Below, piece after piece: positions 6,521-12,551 of a stretch of DNA of 12,551 bases; position 1 is the first letter of the stretch; the number at the start of each line of letters is the position of its first letter. Source of the DNA: DASROJ01 sp035646975 (lineage in GTDB: Bacteria; Acidobacteriota; Polarisedimenticolia; JACPZX01; DASXTC01); the NCBI GenBank assembly GCA_035646975.1, contig DASROJ010000238.1, forward strand, positions 1 to 12,551, given 5' to 3'. The notes under the pieces are model-generated. The model had not been told where the DNA came from and did not search any database. It saw only the letters and a program-made list of their open reading frames with translations. A program made the translations under genes and the position numbers.

Positions 6521-7293
6521 GAAACATCCTCACCATCATGCGGCGCGAGTTCAAGGCCTACTTCGTGTCGCCTGTGGCCTATGTGATCCTGGCCAGCGTC
6601 CTGTTCATCCTCGGGCTCTTCTTCTACGGGATGGTGGAAGCCTATTCGCGGTACTCGCTCCAGCTCGCCGGCAACCCGATGTACGCCGGGCAGATCAACC
6701 TGCACGATTTCGTGATCCGCGGTTTCTACTCGACGTTCGGATTCATCATGCTGTTCGTGGCGCCGATCGTCTCGATGCGCGTGCTGGCGGAAGAAAAGCG
6801 CCAGGGAACCGCCGAGATGCTGCTGACCTCGCCGGTGACGACCTCCCAGCTCGTGGTCGGAAAGTACCTGGGAGCCCTGAGCTTCGGGCTTTTCCTGATC
6901 CTGATCACGCTGCAGTACCCGCTGTTTCTCCTTTTCATGGGGGCCAGGCCCGAGCTGCCCGCGCTTCTTGCGGCCTACGTGGGCTCGGTGCTGCTGCTCG
7001 GGGCCCTGCTGGCGGTCGGGTTGTTCAGCTCCTCGCTGACCTCGAGCCAGATCGTCGCGGCGGTCATCGCGTTCGTGCTCAGCCTCTTCCTCTGGGTGAT
7101 CGGATTCCTGGGAGAAATCGTGGGGCAGGGCAGCGAGTACTCCGACCTGCTCAAGGCGCTTTCGATCAACGAGCACTTCGAGGAGTTCCTCAAAGGAGTC
7201 GTCGACACCGGCGCGGTGGTCTTCTTCTTGACGTTCATCGCCTTCATGCTCTTCATGACACAGCGTGTCGTGGATTCGAGCCGGTGGAGGTGA
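6517..7293 (+). CDS. ABC-2 type permease, GldF-like
   Basis: 258 residues with six predicted membrane helices (about 19-39, 71-90, 116-141, 149-170, 178-200 and 231-249). The start IMRREFKAYFVSPVAYV is characteristic of this permease group. The segment AEEKRQGTAEMLLTSPV (91-107), just before the third helix, is the cytoplasmic coupling region that meets the ATPase. Between helices one and two lies a loop of about 30 residues with the INLHDFVIRGFY text shared by GldF proteins. A strong ribosome site, AGGAGG (6501-6506), lies inside the end of the ATPase gene, 10 bases before the ATG. In Flavobacterium GldF and GldG are needed for gliding; outside Bacteroidetes their cargo is not known, so the name denotes family only. 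The next gene begins five bases after the stop. Confidence 0.9.
   Translation: MRNILTIMRREFKAYFVSPVAYVILASVLFILGLFFYGMVEAYSRYSLQLAGNPMYAGQINLHDFVIRGFYSTFGFIMLFVAPIVSMRVLAEEKRQGTAEMLLTSPVTTSQLVVGKYLGALSFGLFLILITLQYPLFLLFMGARPELPALLAAYVGSVLLLGALLAVGLFSSSLTSSQIVAAVIAFVLSLFLWVIGFLGEIVGQGSEYSDLLKALSINEHFEEFLKGVVDTGAVVFFLTFIAFMLFMTQRVVDSSRWR
7286..7290 (+). promoter_or_regulatory. ribosome binding site deciding the gldG-like start
   Basis: GGAGG lies seven bases before ATG 7298. An upstream in-frame start at 7265 would overlap the permease by 29 bases, and ATG 7307 would be too far from this site, so ATG 7298 is preferred. Confidence 0.65.
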
Positions 7294-7297
7294 CGCG

Positions 7298-8914
7298 ATG
7301 GAGACGATGAAACGGCTGGGCGGGACGGCGGGAATGCTGATGGTCATCGCCGGGTGCGGTGTCGTTTATTTCATGCCCGACCGCTCGATGTGGGGTTGGA
7401 TTCTGACGGGCGCGGGACTCCTCCCCCTGATCGTCGCGACCTGGCTGAACCGGGACGATCTTTTGAATCTCGCCAAGGGGCGGCCATTCCGTCACGGGGC
7501 CAACGCGATCTTCTATTCGGTCGTGGTGCTGGGAATCGTGGGCGCGGTGGATTTCCTGGCCGTGAGGCACAATCACCGGTTCGACTTGACGGAGACCGGC
7601 CGGCACTCGGTCTCGCCGCAGACGGTGCAGATCCTCGAGAGTCTCGACAAGCAGGGCCAGGAGATCACCCTGGTTGGATTCTTCTCTCCGGCGCAGGGTC
7701 CCGCCAGGCAGAAGGCGATCGACCTGATGGAAGAGTACCGGTACCACGACGCGCGCATCGAGGTCAAGACGCTGGATCCCTTCCGGAGTCCCGCGGAGGT
7801 GAAGGGGTACGGCGTGGAAGAAGACGGCACGGTCATCGTCGCGAGCAAGACGGGCGAGGCCCGGATCTCGCCGTCGCGGGACGGTGGCCTCACCGAGGAA
7901 AACCTCACGAACGCCTTCATCAAGGCCACCGCGAAGAGCAAGAAGGTGATCTGCGTGACCACCGGGCATGGCGAGCGACAGATCGCCCAGAGCGCTCCGG
8001 AGGGATTTCAGCAGGCGACCGAGGCCCTCCAGAAGGAGAATTTCGACGTGCGCGAGGTCAAGCTGCTGGAAGGGGGCGGAGTGCCCGCCGACTGCAGCTC
8101 GGTGGTCGTGCCCGGCGCGACACACACATTTCTCCAGCCGGAGGTGGACGCTCTGGAGAAGTATCTTGCCGGCGGCGGCCGGGCGCTGGTGCTGACCGAG
8201 CCGCGCACGCCCACCGGGCTCGAGACGCTGCTGGCGCGCTACGGTCTGAAGACCGGAAACGATTTCATCGTCGACGTCAACCCCATGGCGAAATTGCTGG
8301 GCGGTTCGCCCGCCGCTCCGGTCGTCTATGAGTACGGCGCCCATCAGATCACGAAGGACTTCGAAGGGCTGGCGACCATCTTCCCCACCGTCGAGTCGGT
8401 CGAAACCACCACGCCCGTCGAGCCGGACGTCACCACGCTCGCGCTGGCACATACGAGCGCCCAGTCCTGGGGCGAGACCGGAGAGCTGGCCGATCGCGTC
8501 TCCTTCGACGCGGGCAAGGACAAGCCGGGTCCGCTCAACATCGCGGCGCTGGCCGTGCGAAAACACGCGGGCGCGACGCCCCCGGCGGATCCCAACGCGA
8601 AGGACGACGCGGCGGGCGCGCAGAGCGTGCAGGACGGCGGCAAGGAGACGCGGCTCGTGCTGTTTGGCGATTCGGACTATGCGGCCAACAGCGCGTTCAT
8701 GATGGCGGGCAACAAGGATCTCTTCCTCAACACGATCGCGTGGCTCAACGAGCGGACCGACCTGATTTCAATTCGACCGAAGACGGCGGCCGCCCAGCCG
8801 GTCGTCATGACCGGTCTGCAGGCGCGGCTGCTGAAGTGGTACAGCCTGGGTCTGAGTCCGCTGATCGTGGTGGTCATCGGCGTGGGCGTGTTTCTCAGGC
8901 GCCGGCGTCTCTGA
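7298..8914 (+). CDS. GldG-like ABC transporter auxiliary protein
   Basis: 538 residues. Three N-terminal membrane helices (about 10-26, 33-49, 69-89) lead to a large domain of about 420 residues, followed by a final helix (about 514-532) ending in FLRRRRL. The start of the large domain carries the family mark HNHRFDLTETGRHSVSPQT (91-109). Further on come an extended TLDPFRSPAEVKGYGV region, TTGHGERQI (221-229), a strand-loop block GGRALVLTEPRTPTGLETLL, and FGDSDYAANSAF (456-467). These are the blocks of the ABC_transp_aux/GldG group, whose middle part resembles a class I glutamine amidotransferase-like fold; no catalytic Cys is apparent. Orientation is inferred as mainly periplasmic. Near residues 425-450 there is a Lys/Asp/Ala-rich insertion that looks disordered. 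It probably partners the permease. Start and coupling: five bases after the permease stop, two bases before the DUF4340 start. Confidence 0.88.
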   Translation: METMKRLGGTAGMLMVIAGCGVVYFMPDRSMWGWILTGAGLLPLIVATWLNRDDLLNLAKGRPFRHGANAIFYSVVVLGIVGAVDFLAVRHNHRFDLTETGRHSVSPQTVQILESLDKQGQEITLVGFFSPAQGPARQKAIDLMEEYRYHDARIEVKTLDPFRSPAEVKGYGVEEDGTVIVASKTGEARISPSRDGGLTEENLTNAFIKATAKSKKVICVTTGHGERQIAQSAPEGFQQATEALQKENFDVREVKLLEGGGVPADCSSVVVPGATHTFLQPEVDALEKYLAGGGRALVLTEPRTPTGLETLLARYGLKTGNDFIVDVNPMAKLLGGSPAAPVVYEYGAHQITKDFEGLATIFPTVESVETTTPVEPDVTTLALAHTSAQSWGETGELADRVSFDAGKDKPGPLNIAALAVRKHAGATPPADPNAKDDAAGAQSVQDGGKETRLVLFGDSDYAANSAFMMAGNKDLFLNTIAWLNERTDLISIRPKTAAAQPVVMTGLQARLLKWYSLGLSPLIVVVIGVGVFLRRRRL

Positions 8915-8916
8915 GC

Positions 8917-10365
8917 ATGCGCTTCCGCAACACCCTCTTCGCGCTCATCCTGCTGGCGGGGCTGGCCGGATTCATCTATTACTACGAGTACCTCGGGGAG
9001 GAAAAGCGCGAGTCGGCCATCGATACCGAGAAGAACCTGCTGACCTTCGAGCGCGACAAGGTTCAGGCGGTGGAGCTCCAGCGATCCGGGTCCGCCCCGT
9101 TGACGGTTCACAAGGAATCCGACGGATGGAAGATCTCGACGCCGGGCGTCGCGGCGGCCGTGCGCGCGGAACCGGAGAAAATCGACCAGATCCTGAGCGC
9201 GCTGATGTTCCTGCGCATCGAGAGAAAAATGGAAGGGATCGCGGATTCCGAGCTGCAAGGCTTCAAGCTCAAGGAGCCGGCGGCGCGCGTGACGCTCAAG
9301 CTGGAGGAAGGAAAGCCTGACCTCTCGCTGAGCCTGGGCGACAAGTCTCCCGTGGGGAGCTTCTACTTCGCGATGAAACCGGGCTCGACCGATGTCCTGC
9401 TCGTCTCCGGAGGGGTGGATCCGATCCTGACCGCGGATTTCGCCTCGTTGCGCTACAGGAAGATCGTGGGGCTGGATGCCTGGAAGGTGGGGCGTTTCAC
9501 CATCGAGAAGGCGGATCGGAAGCTGGTCACATTCAAACACGGCGCGGCCGGAACCCAGGATCAGGACTGGCGGATCGAGCGGCCGGTCGTGTTCCCGGCG
9601 GACGCGACGAAGACCCAGGGTCTCTGGTCGGATCTCCAGGCGGCGGAAGCGGAGGGTTTCGAGACCGAACAGCCCACCGGAGCGGATCTCGAGCGGCTCG
9701 GGCTTTCCCGTCCGGCGCTCACGCTGACCGTGGAGCCGATGGAGTCGGCCACCCCCGTCAAGGTGATCCTCGGCGCACCCGCGGGCACGGGAAGTGATGC
9801 GGCGTGCTACGCGCGCCGGTCGGACGCGGCACCGGTGATGAAGATCAAACGGGAGTTTTTCGACAAGCTCGACGGCGCGGTGGAGCATCTCGACGACTTT
9901 CGCGATGCGCGCCTGGTGCCGCTGGATCGATTCAAGCTCGGGACCCTCGAGATACAACGAACCGGCGCCACTCCAGGCCGGCTGACACTGGTGAAGGATG
10001 AGGGCTCGAAGTGGCGCTGGGGCGCCGGCGATGGAGCTGAAATGCCGCCAGAAGAGGTCAACTCCTTTCTCGATGCTCTCGACTCGGCCAGAGCCACCGG
10101 CTTTCTCGACGCTTCCGGCCCGGCGCCGGCTGGCGAGCCGTTGCTGACGCTGGTGGCGCGTGAGAGTGGCGACAACGGCCGCACCGTCACGGTTCGGGTC
10201 GGCGCGGAGGGGTCTGCGCCGGCGGGCCGGCGCGTTTCCTCCACGGCGACCACGACGGTCTACATCGTCCCTCCCGCGGCGATCCAGACGCTCGTCGATC
10301 GAGCCGCCGCCCTGAAAGCTCCCCAGCCGCAGGCGCAACCTCCTGCGGCGGGAGCAAAGCCGTGA
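8917..10365 (+). CDS. membrane-anchored DUF4340 protein
   Basis: 482 residues. A single N-terminal helix (about 7-23) anchors it; the remainder is predicted to be periplasmic. The opening of the soluble part, LTFERDKVQAVELQR (42-56) then DGWKISTPG (69-77), is the DUF4340 signature. The unit is seen three times: Trp71, Trp218 (QDWRIERP) and Trp366 (SKWRWGAG), each preceded by a strand of the form VxxxxIx(K/R) and followed by a helix such as IDQILSALMFL (89-99), LWSDLQAAEAEGF (236-248) or VNSFLDALDSARATGF (381-396). Spacing is about 147 residues. The last 20 residues are Pro/Ala/Gln-rich. DUF4340 genes commonly sit beside GldG-type genes and are thought to be part of the same envelope complex, but no activity is known. 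It starts two bases after the gldG-like stop and ends in a GTGA overlap with the next gene. Confidence 0.86.
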   Translation: MRFRNTLFALILLAGLAGFIYYYEYLGEEKRESAIDTEKNLLTFERDKVQAVELQRSGSAPLTVHKESDGWKISTPGVAAAVRAEPEKIDQILSALMFLRIERKMEGIADSELQGFKLKEPAARVTLKLEEGKPDLSLSLGDKSPVGSFYFAMKPGSTDVLLVSGGVDPILTADFASLRYRKIVGLDAWKVGRFTIEKADRKLVTFKHGAAGTQDQDWRIERPVVFPADATKTQGLWSDLQAAEAEGFETEQPTGADLERLGLSRPALTLTVEPMESATPVKVILGAPAGTGSDAACYARRSDAAPVMKIKREFFDKLDGAVEHLDDFRDARLVPLDRFKLGTLEIQRTGATPGRLTLVKDEGSKWRWGAGDGAEMPPEEVNSFLDALDSARATGFLDASGPAPAGEPLLTLVARESGDNGRTVTVRVGAEGSAPAGRRVSSTATTTVYIVPPAAIQTLVDRAAALKAPQPQAQPPAAGAKP

Positions 10366-11324
10366 GGTTCCCGCGGCCTCTGGTGCGGCGTTCGACTGCG
10401 ACGGTCGCCTTCCTGCTGGCCTTGATCATTCCTCCTGCCGATCGAGCGCGCGGCGCTGAAACCGGTGGGCAGATCGACACGACGCTGGTTCCTGCACAGA
10501 CCGTTTTCTACCCGGGCGATGCGCTCCTGGTGAAGCTGACCTTCACCGGAACCGGCGCCGACGAAGTCGTCATCGACGCGGCCGCCCTGGGGCGCGACGC
10601 CTTTACGATCAAGGACGCGCAGGGAAATCCGCCCGGCAAGCTGGACAGCAGCGCGCCCGCCGTACAGGCCGGGCAGGCAGCCCTGAGCGTGCGTGGATTC
10701 GATTCGGCCGAAAGGCTCGTCAATCTGTCGGTCTGGTACCCGAAGCTGACCTCGAAGACCGGCTCCTGGGAAATCTCCTGGGCCCACGGAACGATGCAGG
10801 CCCGTCCAGTGAAGGCCTTCGTGGTAAAGGCCTATCGTCCCGGCAAGGACCTCGTCGCCCGCGTGGAGACTGACCTGGGCACGATGACCTGGGAGATGCT
10901 GCCCGCGGAGGCGCCCCAGCACGTCAAGAACTTCGTCGATCTCGCGCGCAGCGGGTTCTACGATGGACTGACCATCTTTCGCGTCATTCCCGGCGTGGAG
11001 GCGGACGGTGGAGATCCGAAGGGGGATGGAACGGGCGCCTGGACGCGCATGATGCCGCCGGAGATGAGCAAGAGCCTCAAGATGAGCACGGGACTCGTCG
11101 GAGCCGCGAGGCAGGAGACCTCCATGACGAGCGACTCGATGTTCTTCATCACGCTGACCCCGGCGGATTTCATGCAGGGCAAGCAGACGTTTTTCGCACG
11201 CCTGACGGAAGGGTGGGAGGTGCTCGCCAAGCTCCACCCCCTGCCGACCAGAGGTGAGACCGGGTTCAGGGATGCCTGGCTGCTTCAGCAACCGGTGAAG
11301 ATCATCAGGGTAAGCGTCAAGTGA
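10362..11324 (+). CDS. exported cyclophilin-type peptidylprolyl isomerase-like protein with N-terminal beta domain
   Basis: 320 residues, GTG start at 10362, with GGAG (10351-10354) seven bases upstream. A signal peptide is predicted at 1-33 (basic start, core TATVAFLLALII, cleavage near ARGAE). Residues 38-157 form a beta-rich domain (PAQTVFYPGDALLVKLTF, VNLSVWYP) of no family I recognise, perhaps immunoglobulin-like. The cyclophilin domain runs from about 165 to 320: APQHVKNFVDLARSGFYDGL, then FRVIPGVEADGGDPKGDGTG (206-225) and SMFFITLTPADFMQGKQTFF (259-278). Arg207 matches the catalytic Arg55 of human CypA, but the usual Phe60, Met61, Gln63, Gln111 and His126 are Val, Glu, Asp, Met and Gln. 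Isomerase activity may be weak or lost, or the substrate unusual. It shares four bases (GTGA) with the DUF4340 stop, so it is part of the operon and probably helps fold or hold that complex in the periplasm (inference). Confidence 0.82.
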   Translation: MRFPRPLVRRSTATVAFLLALIIPPADRARGAETGGQIDTTLVPAQTVFYPGDALLVKLTFTGTGADEVVIDAAALGRDAFTIKDAQGNPPGKLDSSAPAVQAGQAALSVRGFDSAERLVNLSVWYPKLTSKTGSWEISWAHGTMQARPVKAFVVKAYRPGKDLVARVETDLGTMTWEMLPAEAPQHVKNFVDLARSGFYDGLTIFRVIPGVEADGGDPKGDGTGAWTRMMPPEMSKSLKMSTGLVGAARQETSMTSDSMFFITLTPADFMQGKQTFFARLTEGWEVLAKLHPLPTRGETGFRDAWLLQQPVKIIRVSVK

Positions 11325-11369
11325 TCAGGGCAGTCTTGCCGACGGAAAACAAAAATGCGGCGAGAACAA

Positions 11370-11395
11370 GAATTCTGGAAACTCTTTCCAGGTTC
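11370..11395. terminator. hairpin in the convergent intergenic region, possible terminator
   Basis: CTGGAAA (11375-11381) and TTTCCAG (11385-11391) form a perfect 7-bp stem around a CTC loop, and GAA/TTC (11370-11372 with 11393-11395) adds three outer pairs across a small internal loop. It lies 45 bases after the cyclophilin-type gene. No T-run follows on the plus strand. On the minus strand a T-rich tract (11356-11344) begins about 13 bases beyond the stem, further than in a classic terminator. Confidence 0.35.
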
Positions 11396-11433
11396 GCGCG
11401 TTCTAAGGTCGCTGGGATCGGTGACGGCAGTGT

Positions 11434-11482
11434 CCTGAGCGGCGTTTGAAGCTTCTGGCCGGGAAGCGCTGCGCCGCTGAGG
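11434..11482. repeat. long imperfect inverted repeat with nested stem
   Basis: AGCGGCG (11438-11444) pairs with CGCCGCT (11472-11478). After one G-G mismatch CCT (11434-11436) pairs with AGG (11480-11482), making ten base pairs. The 27-base loop contains a second stem, GCTTC (11451-11455) with GAAGC (11463-11467). It sits between convergent genes. It may be a structured 3' region, a terminator without T-run, or a repetitive palindrome; one copy is seen in this window. Confidence 0.45.
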
Positions 11483-11548
11483 CAGAGGGTTGTATTCCTC
11501 CTCCCTGGAACGAGGTGCCGCGCCGATCCCGCCTTCAGCACCAGGCGC

Positions 11549-12551
11549 TCATCGTATCATCGATTCGATCGCACGCGCTTCCTCATTTTCCGGCGCGATC
11601 GCCAGGCTTCGCTTCAGGTAGTCCCGGGCGGCGGCTGCGTCACCCGCCTGGACGGCGAGTCGGGCGGCCAGACGCCAGGTCTGGGCATCGGCGCCCGCTG
11701 GCGCCAGCAGGGCCGGCGCGAGAATCTTGAGTCCCTCCTTGCCCCGATGCTGCCGTTCGCAGAGCGCGGCCAGGTTGTAGCGGGCATCCTGCAATCCTTC
11801 GTCCAGCTCGAGCGCCTTCCGAAAGGAACGTTCCGCCTCGAGCGTGCGGCCTCGGCGCGAACGCACAACGCCGAGGTTTGCATGGGCCTCGGCGAGATCG
11901 GGATCCCGCGACAGCGCTTCGAGACAGGCTGCCTCCGCCGAGGCGGTATCGCCGGCCGACAGCATCATCGCGCACCTGTCGCTGGCCGCTTCCCCGAATC
12001 CAGGATCGAGCAAGGTCGCCTGACGGTTCTGCTCGACCGCCTCGTCGAGCCTGCCGGCGGCAAAGAGCGCCCGCGCCAGATAAAGTCGCCCGCGCGGCTC
12101 TTCGGGGTCGAGGTCCACGGCGGCCCGCAGCTCGTGGAGGCTTTCCTGCAGCGCGGTGGGGGCGCCGCTCGACAGGCAGAGGTAGGCAAGCATCATGTGG
12201 GGCAGCCGGTCGGCCGGCCGGCGCATGGTGATTTCGCGCAGGATCTCCATCGCGTGTTCCCGCATGCCGGAGCGCAGGTAGGAGGCGGCGCGCATCAGCT
12301 CGATGTCCGCGGCGTTGGAGGCGTCGAACAGCCCCAGCCCCGAGGCCCACTCGCGCTCCTTTTTCGCGAGCCGGGACCTCCTCGCCAGCTCCGGCGAAAG
12401 GAGCGCATCAGCCGCCACCAGCAGGGCCGGGCTCGAGCGGAAAGGCTCGAGGGACTTGAGAATCCGCCCGAGGGTGTCGCGGTGCAGCGCCCTGGGGGCG
12501 GAAAACTCCAGCGAGAGAAGGTCGTCCGTCTGCGTGGCGGCGCCGGAGGCG
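11549..12551 (-). CDS. TPR-repeat protein, 3' part; probably the C-terminus of a spermidine-synthase-like fusion
   Basis: The frame is open through the right edge of the window: it continues upstream of GTG 12418 without a stop, so that codon is not a true start. 333 residues are visible. The first 45 include TDDLLSLEFSAPRALHRDT, which resembles the end of spermidine-synthase-like (often MFS-fused) proteins, where an Asn-Thr-Asp-Asp motif is followed by an acidic strand and Ser-Ala-Pro-Arg. After this come about six TPR helical hairpins. The clearest reads AEAHANLGVVRSRRG then a Phe-Arg-Lys-Ala-Leu-Glu-Leu-Asp ending; others include RLYLARALFAAGRLDEAVEQ and ARDYLKRSLAIAPENEEAR. TPR arrays bind protein partners. 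The fusion reading rests on one motif recognised by eye. The start, and any membrane part, lie beyond the window. It converges on the five-gene operon and is transcribed independently. Confidence 0.75.
   Translation of the reverse strand, partial: ASGAATQTDDLLSLEFSAPRALHRDTLGRILKSLEPFRSSPALLVAADALLSPELARRSRLAKKEREWASGLGLFDASNAADIELMRAASYLRSGMREHAMEILREITMRRPADRLPHMMLAYLCLSSGAPTALQESLHELRAAVDLDPEEPRGRLYLARALFAAGRLDEAVEQNRQATLLDPGFGEAASDRCAMMLSAGDTASAEAACLEALSRDPDLAEAHANLGVVRSRRGRTLEAERSFRKALELDEGLQDARYNLAALCERQHRGKEGLKILAPALLAPAGADAQTWRLAARLAVQAGDAAAARDYLKRSLAIAPENEEARAIESMIR

Larger units (their letters stand above)
11325..11548. other. convergent intergenic region without a gene
   Basis: 224 bases between the stops of the plus-strand operon and the minus-strand TPR gene. 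I see no coding sequence with family support and no promoter. It holds the two hairpin elements at 11370-11395 and 11434-11482, and an A-rich tract (11344-11356). Confidence 0.6.

Noticed and set aside
8677..10338. Long minus-strand open frame (553 codons) opposite the gldG-like and DUF4340 genes
   Set aside because: It has Arg/His/Gly-rich composition with no recognisable domain, lies antisense to well-supported genes, and is expected by chance in GC-rich DNA.
11317..11541. Small minus-strand frame (74 codons) in the convergent intergenic region
   Set aside because: No ribosome site or family resemblance was seen, and it overlaps the hairpins; probably chance.
1..12551. Insertion sequences, CRISPR arrays, tRNA or rRNA genes, prophage parts
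   Set aside because: I looked on both strands and saw no transposase motifs, regularly spaced repeats, tRNA-like cloverleafs or phage genes.

Overview
The window comes from a GC-rich bacterium. It has no mobile element, CRISPR array or RNA gene that I can see. The gene set is a secreted multiheme cytochrome c, RuvX-MltG, a DciA (DUF721) protein, DUF2752, a Gld-type ABC system with DUF4340, and a spermidine-synthase/TPR fusion. This mix would fit Acidobacteriota or a similar deep-branching Gram-negative phylum. That placement is an inference from gene content only.

Layout, left to right. (1) Positions 2-433 hold the 3' end of a four-heme (visible part) cytochrome c554-like protein. (2) A strong sigma70-type promoter (453-481) starts ruvX (499-915) and mltG (915-1973), which overlap by one base. 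After 62 bases come a secreted HExxH metallopeptidase (2036-3346) and a CPBP membrane protease (3343-4332), which share an ATGA overlap. (3) A second promoter (4389-4418) drives a DciA-like gene, most likely starting at TTG 4513. It runs tail to tail into a minus-strand DUF2752 membrane protein, and the two stop codons share one CTAG. (4) Apparent back-to-back promoters (5402-5475) separate DUF2752 from a tightly packed five-gene operon (5570-11324). The operon encodes an ABC ATPase (GldA-like), an ABC-2 permease (GldF-like), a GldG-like auxiliary protein, a membrane-anchored DUF4340 protein and an exported cyclophilin-type protein. (5) A 224-base convergent intergenic region (11325-11548) contains two hairpin-forming elements. 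(6) On the minus strand, the 3' part of a TPR protein runs off the window end. Its upstream-most residues look like the tail of a spermidine-synthase domain.

How the genes fit together: the ruvX-mltG-peptidase-CPBP block mixes housekeeping (16S rRNA processing or recombination, peptidoglycan strand termination) with envelope proteolysis. The five-gene block looks like one envelope machine: a cytoplasmic ATPase and a six-helix permease, two single- or few-pass proteins with large periplasmic domains (GldG and DUF4340), and a periplasmic cyclophilin fold whose active site is altered. It is the best candidate here for an undescribed system. The transported substrate cannot be read from the sequence.

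Points most worth checking are the Asp-to-Asn change in RuvX, the degenerate cyclophilin active site, the three-fold internal repeat in DUF4340, the DciA start codon that a gene caller would probably misplace, and the structured intergenic region near 11370-11482.
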